Origin: Streptomyces malachitofuscus
GTDB lineage: Bacteria > Actinomycetota > Actinomycetes > Streptomycetales > Streptomycetaceae
Direction: 5' to 3'
Assembly: GCF_014650055.1 (NCBI RefSeq)
Contig: NZ_BMUF01000016.1
Coordinates: forward strand, 1-64,000
DNA: 64,000 nucleotides
The translations under genes and the position numbers were made by a program. The notes below the pieces were generated by a model. It made no database searches. It was not told where the DNA came from and worked only from the letters and a program-made list of their open reading frames with translations. This document shows positions 1-8,607 of this stretch, one piece after another (the first letter of the stretch is position 1; each line of letters opens with the position of its first letter).

Positions 1-225
1 CCGCCGTAGCTGCGGGCATTCGTGCCGCCGTAGCTGCGGGCATTCGTGCCGCCGTAGCTGCGGCCGCTCGTGCCGCCGTAGCTGCGGGCATTCGTGCCGC
101 CGTAGCTGCGGCCGCTCGTGCCGCCGTAGCTGCGGGCATTCGTGCCGCCGTAGCTGCGGGCATTCGTGCCGCCGTAGCTGCGGGCAGTCGTGCCGCTGGG
201 GCGGCACGGGTGGGCGCAGCGGCAC
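1..225. repeat. 24-bp tandem repeats plus hairpin element
   Basis: Eight head-to-tail 24-bp units fill 1-192, each starting CCGCCGTAGCTGCGG. Units 3 and 5 carry GGCCGCTCGTG in place of GGGCATTCGTG, and the last ends GCAGTCGTG. The array begins at the window edge, so more units may lie outside. It runs into an element at 190-225 whose ends GTGCCGCT and AGCGGCAC can pair. I recognise both as dispersed intergenic sequences common in Streptomyces. There are no spacers, so this is not a CRISPR array. A role in transcript ends or as a recombination hot spot is only inference. Confidence 0.85.
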
Positions 226-309
226 CCCGCACGCGCGGGTGAGCGAAACCCACCCCCGGCCAGCCTCAGCGCACGGCACCCGCAATCCACCCCCGCCCAG
301 CGGCCGGCG

Positions 310-2271
310 TCACGTCGCGCTCCGGGCCCGCCGCCCCAACAGTTCCGCCAGCCCCCGCCGGGTAGCCGCCAGCACCACCCGATCCCCCGCCCGCAGCACA
401 TACGTGTCCGGCAGATCCCACACCAGCCCGCCCCCCGGCGCCTCAGCCACCCCGGCGGCCCCCGCATTCCCCCGCACCGCCGTATCCAGCGCCAGCACCC
501 GCCACGCCCCCGCCCGAAACGCCTCCCCCACCGTCCGCCCCTCCAACTGCGGATGCCCGCCCACCACCACCGCCGCGAACAACAGCACCCGCCGCTCCAC
601 CGGGATCGCCCCGAGGATCTGCCGCCCCATCATCGCCCCGGCGAACGCCGGCGCCGCCAGGTGCGACACGCTCCGGCTCCGCGTCACCGCACCGGGGTGC
701 GCCGTCCGCAGCGTCCGGTACACCGCCTTCGCGAAGTCGTCGTCGTACAGCCGCAGCACGGCCCGCAGATCCTGCCGCACGGACCGCGCGTACAGCACCG
801 CCTCCAGATTCGTCGTGTCCACACTGGTCAGCGCGAGCAGCGCGTCCGCGCGATGGATCTTCGTGGACTCCAGTACGCCTTCCTGCGTCACGTCCCCGAT
901 CACCACCGGCACCCGCAGCCGCCGCGCCACGGCCACCCCGCGCGCCTCCGGGTCCGCCTCCACGCACACCACCGGGATGTGCAGCTCCCGCAGCCGGGTC
1001 AGCACCCGCGTGCCGATCTTGCCCAGTCCGAGCAGCACCACGTGCCCGCTCAGCCCGCGCGGCGGCTTGCGCAGCGCCGACGCCGTACGGAACATCCCCA
1101 GCGCCTCGAACACCGCCGCCAGCAGGACCGGCAGCAGCAGCAACCCGACCACCATGGACAGCAGTTGCAGCACCTGCCGCCCGGGCGACTTGTTGTGCGC
1201 GGGTTCGTTGATGGCGAAGAGGTCCAGCAGCGTCACGTAGGTGGCGTGCAGCGGGTTGTCCCGGGTCACCACGGCCAGCGCGACGGCGAGTGCGAGGACC
1301 GCGGCCGCCAGCCCCGCCAGCGACCACCGCAGCCGCCGCGAGAACAGCGAGGCGAACGGCGGCCCGCCCCGTCCCACGGGCAACGGCGGCCCGGAGTAGG
1401 AGAGCTGCTCCAGTACGACCGTTCCGCGCCCGGTCGCCGCCGCCACCGCCGCCGCGTCGGGGAGCAGTTGGGGTCCCTGATCGCCGCTGTCCTCCGCGCC
1501 CTCGGCCCCCGCCGGGTCGTTGCTCGTCGCGGACAGCAGCGCCAGCGTGCACAGCCCCGGGTCGGCCACCTCTCCCGGGCCCGGCGGCCGACGCTCCACC
1601 GCCCGCAGCAGCAGCCCCTCCGCGTCGACGACCTTGCTGGTGCCGACGAGCGCGGTGGCGACCAGCGCGGGCGCGGCCGTGTCCGCGTCGGACAGCACGG
1701 TCGTGGAGATGTCGGCCCCCGCGGCCCCGCCCCCGCCCGGGCCGCCGCCCGCCCGCCCGGCAGCCGCACCGCCCGCCAACTCGGCGGCCTGATCGAGCAG
1801 TTCCTCGATGTGCTGCCCCAGCCGCCGGTTGTACAGCCGCAGCACGAGCCGCAGCCGGGGGTTGAGCCGACGGGCGTTCAGCGCGGCGCGGATGTTGGTC
1901 TCGTCGTCGTCGTACACCAGCGCCAGGGCGGCGGCGCGTTCCACGCCCGCCTCGGCCAGCACGGCCTCGGTCGGCTCGGCGGCTTCGAGCACCCGCTCAC
2001 CGGGCGCCAGGGTGTCGTCGGAGCCGCCGCCGCCCCGGTTGTTGACGGCGGTCACGACCCGGTCGAGGAGGGCCGCGGAGACCGCACGGGCCCGCCCCAC
2101 CATCGGCTGTCGCACACTGCGGCCGGCCGGCGGCACGACGAGGGTCACCTGCTCGCGGTACACGCCCCGGAGTTCGGAGGCGAGGCGGTGCGCCAGTCCG
2201 TCGTCGCCGCACACCACCATGTGCGCGGAAGGGTCACTGGGCAGGGCGGGGTTGGGAAGGAGGCTCACCAC
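310..2271 (-). CDS. Ion channel-like membrane protein with two RCK (TrkA-N) domains
   Basis: About 653 residues. An N-terminal NAD-binding RCK-like domain (about 17-165, CGDDGLAHRLASEL) is followed by a Gly-rich linker. Two membrane helices follow (about 315-335 and 367-392) with a short loop between them. A second RCK domain starts near 409 with the nucleotide motif GLGKIG and ends in a TrkA-C-like region. This layout is that of the CASTOR/POLLUX-type or Kch-like channels in actinobacteria, which probably pass K+ or other cations under nucleotide or ligand control. The start chosen is the first of two adjacent GTG codons; the open frame continues upstream as low-complexity Arg/Gly sequence and no strong ribosome site is visible. 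It is divergent from the permease at 2409. Confidence 0.85.
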   Translation of the reverse strand: MVSLLPNPALPSDPSAHMVVCGDDGLAHRLASELRGVYREQVTLVVPPAGRSVRQPMVGRARAVSAALLDRVVTAVNNRGGGGSDDTLAPGERVLEAAEPTEAVLAEAGVERAAALALVYDDDETNIRAALNARRLNPRLRLVLRLYNRRLGQHIEELLDQAAELAGGAAAGRAGGGPGGGGAAGADISTTVLSDADTAAPALVATALVGTSKVVDAEGLLLRAVERRPPGPGEVADPGLCTLALLSATSNDPAGAEGAEDSGDQGPQLLPDAAAVAAATGRGTVVLEQLSYSGPPLPVGRGGPPFASLFSRRLRWSLAGLAAAVLALAVALAVVTRDNPLHATYVTLLDLFAINEPAHNKSPGRQVLQLLSMVVGLLLLPVLLAAVFEALGMFRTASALRKPPRGLSGHVVLLGLGKIGTRVLTRLRELHIPVVCVEADPEARGVAVARRLRVPVVIGDVTQEGVLESTKIHRADALLALTSVDTTNLEAVLYARSVRQDLRAVLRLYDDDFAKAVYRTLRTAHPGAVTRSRSVSHLAAPAFAGAMMGRQILGAIPVERRVLLFAAVVVGGHPQLEGRTVGEAFRAGAWRVLALDTAVRGNAGAAGVAEAPGGGLVWDLPDTYVLRAGDRVVLAATRRGLAELLGRRARSAT

Positions 2272-2408
2272 GGGGGAAGAGACTGCCTCATCGCGACGGG
2301 TGGTTCCAGGGGGACCTGAACGCCCGCGCGCCGTCCTGCGTACCAAGGGGCAGGGATCCGAGCGGCCCCGCTCCCTCGCGCGCCCATCTCCGGAGGTGCA
2401 CCCGGCCC

Positions 2409-3473
2409 GTGGCCACCACCACATCGCCCCCGCGCGGACCCGGCGGGCCCGAACCCGAACCGCCCGCGCCCGCCCCCGAACCGCCCGCGCCCGCCCCCGG
2501 CCGCGACACACCGCCCGAGAAGTCCCACCACCTCAGCTCCCCCCTCCTCCTCACCCTGGTCCTGCTCACGGCCGTGATGTTCCAGGGGCCGGTCCGCGGC
2601 GCCCTGGCCGCCCCGGTGATGCAGAGCTGGATGACGGTGTTCGTGGCCGTGGTCGTCCAGGCCCTCCCCTTCCTGGTGCTCGGTGTCCTGCTGTCGGCGG
2701 CGATCGCGGTGTTCGTCCCGCCGTCGTTCTTCGCCCGCGCCCTGCCGAAGCGCCCGGCGCTGGCCGTACCGGTCGCCGGCGCGGCGGGCGCGGTGCTCCC
2801 CGGCTGTGAGTGTGCGTCCGTGCCGGTGGCGGGCGCGCTGGTGCGCAGGGGAGTGGCGCCGGCGGCGGCCCTGGCGTTCCTGCTGTCCGCCCCCGCGATC
2901 AACCCGATCGTGCTGACGGCGACGGCGGTCGCCTTCCCGGGCAACCCGGAAATGGTCCTGGCCCGTTTCGTCGCGAGCCTGTTGGTGGCGTGCGCGATGG
3001 GCTGGCTGTGGCAGCGCCTCGGCCGCACCGACTGGCTGCGCCCGCCCTCCCGTTCGTCGTACGAGGGGCAGAGCAGGGGTGCGGCGTTCTGGGGCTCGGT
3101 GCGGCACGACGTGATGCACGCGGGCGGTTTCCTGGTGGTCGGCGCGATGGCGGCGGCGACGCTGAAGGCGGTGGTTCCGGCGGAGTGGCTGCGGGCGGCG
3201 GCCGACCATCCGGTGCTGTCCGTGCTGGTGCTGGCGGTCCTGGCCGTGCTGCTGTCGATCTGCTCGGAGGCGGACGCGTTCGTGGCGGCGTCGCTGACCC
3301 AGTTCTCGCTGACGGCGCGGCTCGCCTTCCTGGTCGTGGGGCCGATGATCGACCTGAAACTCTTCGCCATGCAGGCGGGCACGTTCGGCCGCTCCTTCGC
3401 GCTGCGCTTCGCGCCCACGACCTTCGTGCTGGCGGTGGCCGTGTCGGTGCTGACGGGGGCGGTGCTGCTGTGA
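2409..3473 (+). CDS. Permease, YraQ/UPF0718 (DUF318) family
   Basis: A 354-residue polytopic membrane protein. A Pro/Glu-rich cytoplasmic tail of about 40 residues precedes about eight hydrophobic segments. The family signature PGCECASVPVAGALVRRG lies in the middle, and a second motif SICSEADAFVAASL follows near 290; both contain conserved cysteines typical of UPF0718. The GTG start has GGAGG about 13 bases upstream. The stop overlaps the start of the next gene (GTGA), so the two are co-translated and probably form one complex. Relatives are associated with metal or thiol-related transport, but the substrate cannot be read from the sequence. Confidence 0.85.
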   Translation: MATTTSPPRGPGGPEPEPPAPAPEPPAPAPGRDTPPEKSHHLSSPLLLTLVLLTAVMFQGPVRGALAAPVMQSWMTVFVAVVVQALPFLVLGVLLSAAIAVFVPPSFFARALPKRPALAVPVAGAAGAVLPGCECASVPVAGALVRRGVAPAAALAFLLSAPAINPIVLTATAVAFPGNPEMVLARFVASLLVACAMGWLWQRLGRTDWLRPPSRSSYEGQSRGAAFWGSVRHDVMHAGGFLVVGAMAAATLKAVVPAEWLRAAADHPVLSVLVLAVLAVLLSICSEADAFVAASLTQFSLTARLAFLVVGPMIDLKLFAMQAGTFGRSFALRFAPTTFVLAVAVSVLTGAVLL

Positions 3474-4189
3474 GAACCCGGCTCAACGGCCAGGCCCAGG
3501 CGGCCCTGCTGTTCCTGCTCGGCGCGACCGTGCTGCACGCCGGCCTGACCGACCTCCACCTGCGGTACGTCAAGGCGGGGCTGCGTCCGCTGCTGCTGCT
3601 GTCCGGCGTGGTCCTGATCGCGACCGCGGCGGCCACGGTCTGGTACGAGTGGCGGCGCCCTCCGCACCCGGGGGAGTCGCACCGGGAACCCCGGGTCGCC
3701 TGGCTCCTCGCCGTCCCCCTCTTCGCCCTGATCCTGGTCGCCCCGCCGGCCCTCGGTTCCTACAGCGCCACCCACACCGGTACGGCCCTGCAGAAGCCCC
3801 TGGGCTTCCCCGAGCTGCCCGCCCGGGGCCCCTTGCGTCTCGGCGTCGGCGAGTATGCGGCCCGTGCCGTCTACGACAACGGACGGCACCTCCGGGACCG
3901 TCCCATCCGCATCACCGGTTTCCTGGCGATGAGCGGCTCGGATGACCCGTACCTGGTCCGCATGGGCCTCAACTGCTGTGCCGCCGACGCCCAGCCCGTC
4001 AAGATCGCCCTGACCGGGGAACTGCCTCCGGTCCTGCGGCCGGACACCTGGCTGGAGGTCACCGGCACCTACACGCCGCGCCGCACCAGGGACCCGGTCA
4101 ACGACGGCCCGGTCCCGTACTTCGAGGTCACCCGCGCCGAGCCGGTTCCCGCCCCGCGCGACCCGTACGACGCGGCGTGGGACGGCTGA
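3470..4189 (+). CDS. TIGR03943-family putative permease subunit (DUF1980)
   Basis: A 239-residue protein starting at GTG inside the stop region of the upstream permease. Two N-terminal membrane helices and a third near 75-95 precede an extracytoplasmic domain. That domain contains RITGFLAM and the motif MGLNCCAADAQPV, the paired cysteines being a family hallmark. Its pairing with the YraQ-like permease is the usual genomic arrangement for the family. It is thought to be an accessory or second subunit of that transporter. It ends 24 bp before the convergent zinc-ribbon gene. Confidence 0.85.
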   Translation: MRTRLNGQAQAALLFLLGATVLHAGLTDLHLRYVKAGLRPLLLLSGVVLIATAAATVWYEWRRPPHPGESHREPRVAWLLAVPLFALILVAPPALGSYSATHTGTALQKPLGFPELPARGPLRLGVGEYAARAVYDNGRHLRDRPIRITGFLAMSGSDDPYLVRMGLNCCAADAQPVKIALTGELPPVLRPDTWLEVTGTYTPRRTRDPVNDGPVPYFEVTRAEPVPAPRDPYDAAWDG

Positions 4190-4213
4190 CCCCGGCCGGC
4201 GCGGCTCGCGGGG

Positions 4214-4510
4214 CTACGACTGGTAGGGCTGCCGGGGGTGGGACTGTCCGTACCCCTGCCCGCCCTGTCCGCCGCCGACGGCCTGCGCCTGGAGCTGCTC
4301 CGCCTGCTCCGCGGTCACCTTGTTCTCGGCACCGCAGAACGTGCACTGCGTCGCGTACTTCGTGGAGACCGGGAACAGCGGCACGAAGAACAGGGTGAAC
4401 TTCGTGACCCGCTTCCTGAGTGTGTGCGCGGCGGGATTCCCGCACTGGGTGCACACCAGTGTGAGTATCGCGAGCTGGTACAGATACCCCTTGGTACCGA
4501 AGATGATCAT
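4214..4510 (-). CDS. Small zinc-ribbon protein
   Basis: 98 residues. Two CxxC knuckles (CTQC near residue 20 and CTFC near 56) make a zinc ribbon. They flank a hydrophobic stretch, TLFFVPLFPVSTKY, that may associate with membrane. The C-terminus is Gln/Gly-rich and disordered. Start ATG at 4510 is preceded by GGAAGG at suitable spacing. It matches a common actinobacterial zinc-ribbon family of unknown role. It is convergent with the permease pair and divergent from the membrane protein at 4646, with a 135-bp promoter region between. Confidence 0.8.
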   Translation of the reverse strand: MIIFGTKGYLYQLAILTLVCTQCGNPAAHTLRKRVTKFTLFFVPLFPVSTKYATQCTFCGAENKVTAEQAEQLQAQAVGGGQGGQGYGQSHPRQPYQS

Positions 4511-4645
4511 GTCGTCGATCCTTCCCGGGCCGCGGCCCCCGGAACCACCACACCAGACGGTGACCGCAGTCGGCAACGTGACCGGGCGCAAGACTGCCGC
4601 ACCCTGCACAAGCGCACACCGGCCCGCTGTTGCCAGTCTTCTCCT

Positions 4646-6277
4646 ATGACGGACACCTGGGAAGTGAGCTGCCGTCCCCGGTGGACGCGCACCCTGTGGG
4701 TCTTCGCCGGCCTCGGCGGGGCCGGAGCGGTGGCGGCGGCGGTGCCGGCCGTGTACACCGGCACGCTCGCCTGGCTGGTCCCCGGCCTGCTGTCCGCGCT
4801 CGCGGGCTTCGCCGCCCTGCACCGGGTCACCGCCCGTGTCGGCGCCGACGGCGGCGGCCTGCACTCCCGCACCCTGCTGCGCCGTCGGAGCGTGCCCTGG
4901 AGCGAGGTGGCGGAGCTGCGTGTCCGGGTCAGGTACGCGCACCTGGCCCGCGGCGAGGAGAACCGCCGGGTCAGTGCGCTGCTCCGGGACGGGCGCCGGT
5001 GGGAGCTGCTGCTGCCGCAGGCCTGGACCCCGTACACCGAGGAGTTCGACGCGACGCTGGACCGGCTCCGCGCACTGCACCGCCGGCACGGCTCCGGGAC
5101 GGCGACCGCGGAACCGGGCCCCCTCACGGTCGTCTCGGGCCGCACCACGGGAAGTGGCCGGCTCGGCTCCGTCGTCGCGTGCGTCCTGCTGCTGGCGGGC
5201 GCGGCCCTCGCCGTGCGGACGGTCCCGGACGCCGGCGCGTACGAACGGGAGTGGGAGTCGGCCGCCCCCTGCGTGCCCGGGACGCCGGCGGCGGAACGCG
5301 GTGACTGTCTCGGCACCGTCCGCGCCGTGATCGAGCGCACGGAACCGCACCGCCCGAAGAAGACCAGCTGGCTGTACTTCACCGACGACCGTCCGATGGA
5401 GCGGCTGGCGGTGTCCTCGGAGGCGGCCGAGGAGTTCCGCGCCGGCGACCGCGTCCGGCTGACGGTGTGGCGCGGCGTGGTCAAGGAAGTCGCGGGGGAC
5501 CGGCATGTGTGGCACGAGCACACTCCCGGCGCCGGGGACTTCGCCATGCTCGCGGCCGCGCTGATCCTCGCCGCGGGCTACCCGGCCGCCCGCGTCCTGC
5601 TCCGGGTGCGCGGGCGGCACCGCCCCGACGGCGAGGTCCTGCCGTCCGCGCTCCCCTTCGGGGCGTCCCTCGTCGTCACGGCGCTGTGGCTCCTGCCCCT
5701 GTGCCACCTGCACCCCGGGGCACTGTTCGCCTCGCCCACGACGACCGCCTGGACGTCGCTGGGCACCCTGACCACGCTCACCCTGCTGGTGTGGGCCTGG
5801 CGCGCCACCCGTATCCGTCCGCCCGGAGAGCCCGGAGAGCCCGGAGAGCCCGGAGAGCCCGGAGAGCCCGGAGAGCCCGTCGTGCCCGGGTCTCGCCCCG
5901 CCGTGCCGTCGGACGAGGAGGTCTTCCTGCCGGCCCGCTTCCTCGACGCCGCCGACTACAACCCTCACCACTTCGGCACCCACGTCGTCGTGGGCGGCGA
6001 CGGCCCGCCCGCGGTGACCCCGCACCCCGGCCCCGGCCGCTTCGCCGCCCGCCCGATCCCGGCCTCGCGCCTCACCCTCACCCGGGTCCGCCGGATCCGC
6101 GAAGGCGACGCCGACACGGTGCCGGGCAGCTGGCACGTGGCCGAACTGGATGACGCCGGCACCCCGGTACGCCTCGCCGCCGCTCCCGCCGACCTGACCC
6201 GGATCCTGCGCGAACTGCACCTCTCGCGCCCCCCGGCCGTGCCCGTCCCGGAGGCGGGAACGGTGACGCCGCAGTGA
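4646..6277 (+). CDS. Membrane protein with PH-like domain and collagen-like GEP tract
   Basis: 543 residues. Two N-terminal helices (about 15-58) precede a soluble segment with a bacterial PH-like pattern (about 64-145: GLHSRTLLRRRSVPWSEV then RRWELLLPQ). There is a helix near 172-190, an extracytoplasmic region with two Cys (about 209 and 221) that may form a disulfide, and three more helices (about 298-395). A cytoplasmic tail starts with six GEP triplets (394-411). ATG at 4646 is chosen because upstream sequence in this frame is antisense to the zinc-ribbon gene. No enzymatic motif is seen and the function is unknown. Confidence 0.75.
   Translation: MTDTWEVSCRPRWTRTLWVFAGLGGAGAVAAAVPAVYTGTLAWLVPGLLSALAGFAALHRVTARVGADGGGLHSRTLLRRRSVPWSEVAELRVRVRYAHLARGEENRRVSALLRDGRRWELLLPQAWTPYTEEFDATLDRLRALHRRHGSGTATAEPGPLTVVSGRTTGSGRLGSVVACVLLLAGAALAVRTVPDAGAYEREWESAAPCVPGTPAAERGDCLGTVRAVIERTEPHRPKKTSWLYFTDDRPMERLAVSSEAAEEFRAGDRVRLTVWRGVVKEVAGDRHVWHEHTPGAGDFAMLAAALILAAGYPAARVLLRVRGRHRPDGEVLPSALPFGASLVVTALWLLPLCHLHPGALFASPTTTAWTSLGTLTTLTLLVWAWRATRIRPPGEPGEPGEPGEPGEPGEPVVPGSRPAVPSDEEVFLPARFLDAADYNPHHFGTHVVVGGDGPPAVTPHPGPGRFAARPIPASRLTLTRVRRIREGDADTVPGSWHVAELDDAGTPVRLAAAPADLTRILRELHLSRPPAVPVPEAGTVTPQ
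5822..5875 (+). repeat. Six perfect 9-bp tandem repeats coding GEP
   Basis: Six identical copies of CCCGGAGAG, in phase with the reading frame and coding Gly-Glu-Pro triplets after the last membrane helix of the 4646 protein. Perfect identity at the DNA level suggests recent expansion by slippage, so copy number probably varies between strains. Confidence 0.9.
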
Positions 6278-6322
6278 GCTCACCCACCCGGCGGACCGAC
6301 CCCGCAACGAGAAGAGGAACGC

Positions 6323-6997
6323 ATGCAGATCACCGTCTCCACCGTCTCGCTCACCGTCGACGACGTGACCGCCTCACTGAAGTTCTTCACCGCCCACCTC
6401 GGTTACAAGGAGATCGCCGCCGACGACGGTTTCGCCTCGCTGACCCGGGGGGACGCCGCCGTCGACATCGTCCTGCTGCGCCGGGGCAGTGAGGGCCTGC
6501 CCGCCGACCGGCGCGACCGGCATGCCGCCGGGTTCGTCCTGTCCTTCACCGTCACCGGCATCGAGAGCGAGGAGCGGCGGCTGCGGGACCGGGGGGTGGC
6601 CGTCACCATGCCGCTGCGCCAGGAGCCGTCCGGGGAGCGGTGGTTCCAGGTCACCGACCCCAACGGGATCGTCGTCCAGTTCGTCGAGTGGGCGGCTCCG
6701 GCCGTCGCGTCGGGGAGCTGGCACCGCACCGGACAGGGCCTACCATGGCGCGCACACCGTAGGTGGACGCCGTACACCCGGCGGTCCGGTGCGTACGACA
6801 GGGATGGTGAAGATGACCGGGCAGGCGGCCGACGCGTCCCACCGGCCCCGCACGCCGCTGAGCAGGCAGCGGGTGCTGTCCGCCGCCGTCGCCCTCGCCG
6901 ACGAGGGCGGGGTCGACGCGCTCAGCATGCGCAGGATCGCGCAGGCGCTCGGGGTCGTACCGATGGCGCTGTACAAGCACGTCGCCAACAAGGATGA
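6323..6997 (+). CDS. VOC/glyoxalase-fold protein, abnormally extended C-terminus
   Basis: The first 130 residues form a normal VOC (glyoxalase/bleomycin-resistance/dioxygenase) module: ITVSTVSLTVDDVTASLKFF at the N-terminus and FQVTDPNGIVVQFVEW near its end. The ATG has a GAAGAGGAAC ribosome site. Family members normally stop at about 125-135 residues, but here the frame runs on to 224 with Arg-rich sequence overlapping 194 bp of the tetR gene. A TAG at 6760-6762 in another frame would give the expected length, so a frameshift near 6700-6755 is likely. The real product probably ends near 6760. The substrate is unknown. Confidence 0.7.
   Translation: MQITVSTVSLTVDDVTASLKFFTAHLGYKEIAADDGFASLTRGDAAVDIVLLRRGSEGLPADRRDRHAAGFVLSFTVTGIESEERRLRDRGVAVTMPLRQEPSGERWFQVTDPNGIVVQFVEWAAPAVASGSWHRTGQGLPWRAHRRWTPYTRRSGAYDRDGEDDRAGGRRVPPAPHAAEQAAGAVRRRRPRRRGRGRRAQHAQDRAGARGRTDGAVQARRQQG
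6762..6778. promoter_or_regulatory. TetR operator upstream of tetR (one mismatch)
   Basis: GGTGGACGCCGTACACC, 26 bp before the tetR start, differs at one base from the two palindromes at 7535-7578. It is probably the autoregulatory operator of the TetR-family protein. Confidence 0.7.
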
Positions 6998-7511
6998 GCT
7001 CCTTGACGGCATGATCGACGCCGTCGTCGGCGAGATCGACCCACCGGTCGCGGACGCCGGCTGGAAGACCGCCGTCCGCCTGCGGGTGCTGTCGGCCCGC
7101 CGCATGCTGCTGCGCCATCCATGGGCGTCCGGGGTCATCGAGGCGCGGATGAAGGCGCGGACCGCCCCGACGCCCACGGTGATGGCGTACCTGGACTCGA
7201 TGATCGGCCTCTTCCGTGCCGGGGGGTTCTCGCTCGACCTGGTCCACCACGCGATGCACGTCATGGGCAGCCGTCTGCTGGGCTTCTCCCAGGAGTTGTT
7301 CGACGACACCTCGGACCGTGAGCCGGACCCGGACGCGCTGCCGCCCGAGGAGATGGCCGCGCGCTTTCCCCACATCACCGCACTGGCCATGGCGGTCGCC
7401 CATGACGAGGGGTCCGTCGTCGGCTCGGGGTGCGACGACCAGTCCGAGTTCGAGTTCGCGCTGGACCTGACGCTGGACGGCCTCGAACGCCTCCACGCCG
7501 CCGCGCACTGA
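6804..7511 (+). CDS. TetR-family transcriptional repressor
   Basis: 235 residues. A TetR N-terminal helix-turn-helix (about 20-65: RQRVLSAAVALADEGGVDAL then RIAQALGVVPMALYKHV) is followed by a TetR_C_1-type ligand domain. The ATG at 6804 is used; a second in-frame ATG at 6813 is equally possible. Near-identical 17-bp palindromes lie upstream of this gene and twice upstream of the next. This supports repression of both itself and the zinc-binding-type dehydrogenase at 7618. The ligand is unknown. The gene overlaps the run-on end of the VOC frame. Confidence 0.9.
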   Translation: MVKMTGQAADASHRPRTPLSRQRVLSAAVALADEGGVDALSMRRIAQALGVVPMALYKHVANKDELLDGMIDAVVGEIDPPVADAGWKTAVRLRVLSARRMLLRHPWASGVIEARMKARTAPTPTVMAYLDSMIGLFRAGGFSLDLVHHAMHVMGSRLLGFSQELFDDTSDREPDPDALPPEEMAARFPHITALAMAVAHDEGSVVGSGCDDQSEFEFALDLTLDGLERLHAAAH

Positions 7512-7534
7512 TTCTCCCGTCCTCCCTCTTGCGG

Positions 7535-7578
7535 GGTGTACGGCGTACACCCATGATGGCAGGTGTACGCCGTACACC
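7535..7578. promoter_or_regulatory. Tandem perfect TetR operators before the oxidoreductase gene
   Basis: Two 17-bp perfect palindromes, GGTGTACGGCGTACACC at 7535-7551 and GGTGTACGCCGTACACC at 7562-7578, with centres 27 bp apart. They lie 40-83 bp before the oxidoreductase start. A third, one-mismatch copy precedes tetR. Confidence 0.85.
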
Positions 7579-7617
7579 TCGGATGTGCATCCATGGGCGA
7601 AGTGATGGGGGAGAGGG

Positions 7618-8607
7618 ATGAAGGCGATCGTTCAGGACCGTTTCGGTCCGCCGGAGAGTCTGAGGGCGGCGGACGTCGACCTCCCCGAACCGGGTCCGGG
7701 TCAGGTGCGGGTGCGGGTGAGGGCCGCCGCGGTCAACCCGTACGACTGGCACATGCTCCGCGGTGACCCGTACGCGGCGCGGCTGACCCCGGGCGTGGGG
7801 CTGACCCGCCCGAAGTCCCGGGTGGCCGGCATCGACGCGGCCGGCCTGGTGGACGCGGTCGGCGCCGAGGTGCGCGGGCTCCGGCCCGGCGACGAGGTGC
7901 TGGGCTTCTGCCCGGGCTCCTTCGCCGAGTACGCGCTCACCACCCCGGAGCGGCTGGTGCCCAAGCCCGAGGGCCTCACCTTCGAGCAGGCGGCGGCCGT
8001 CCCGGTGGGCGCGGTGACCGCCCTGCGCGGCATCCGGACCGTGGGGCGGGTGCGGGCGGGGCAGCGCGTGCTGGTCAACGGCGCCGGCGGCGGCGTGGGG
8101 ACGTTCGCCGTACAGACGGCCGCGGCCCTGGACGCGGAGGTCACCGGCGTGTGCAGCACCGGCAGCGCCGACCTGGTGCGCTCACTGGGCGCGGCGCACG
8201 TCGTCGACCACACCCGCGAGGACTTCACCGAAGGCAGCCGTCGCTACGACGTGATCCTGGACAACGTGGGCAACCACCCGCCGGCCAGGCTGCGCAGGGT
8301 GCTCACCCCGACGGGCACCCTGGTCGCCAACGGCGGCGGCTCGCCCGGTCACGTCTTCGGGGCGATGGGTGCCATGCTGCGGGTGATGGCCCTCAACGCC
8401 TTCGTCCGGCAGCAACTGCGCGTGATCCTCCCGGCAGTTCCGGCAGGCCCGGTCCACGAGGACCTGCTCGCCGTCATCGCGTTCATCGGGTCCGGGCAGC
8501 TCGCCCCGGTCGTCGATCGGACCTACGCCCTGTCCGATGCGGCCGAGGCGGTACGGCACGTCGAGCGGGGGCACGCCCGCGGCAAGACCGTGATCACCGT
8601 GCCCTGA
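7618..8607 (+). CDS. NAD(P)-dependent alcohol dehydrogenase / quinone oxidoreductase, MDR superfamily
   Basis: 329 residues, the normal length for zinc-independent MDR enzymes. The N-terminal GroES-like domain (AAAVNPYDWHMLRG, PGDEVLGFC) is followed by a Rossmann fold with NGAGGGVGTFAVQTA near 156-170. The structural-zinc cysteines of classical alcohol dehydrogenases are absent, so quinone or enone reduction using NADPH is likely. ATG is preceded by GGGGGAGAGGG. Two palindromic operators upstream indicate control by the neighbouring TetR protein, perhaps as a response to a reactive electrophile. Confidence 0.9.
   Translation: MKAIVQDRFGPPESLRAADVDLPEPGPGQVRVRVRAAAVNPYDWHMLRGDPYAARLTPGVGLTRPKSRVAGIDAAGLVDAVGAEVRGLRPGDEVLGFCPGSFAEYALTTPERLVPKPEGLTFEQAAAVPVGAVTALRGIRTVGRVRAGQRVLVNGAGGGVGTFAVQTAAALDAEVTGVCSTGSADLVRSLGAAHVVDHTREDFTEGSRRYDVILDNVGNHPPARLRRVLTPTGTLVANGGGSPGHVFGAMGAMLRVMALNAFVRQQLRVILPAVPAGPVHEDLLAVIAFIGSGQLAPVVDRTYALSDAAEAVRHVERGHARGKTVITVP

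Noticed and set aside
1..192. Possible CRISPR array
   Set aside because: Units follow each other directly with no unique spacers, so it is a simple tandem repeat.
190..2319. Long plus-strand open frame (709 codons) over the RCK channel
   Set aside because: It is antisense to a protein with clear RCK and membrane domains and consists of His/Arg/Pro-rich sequence typical of high-GC shadows.
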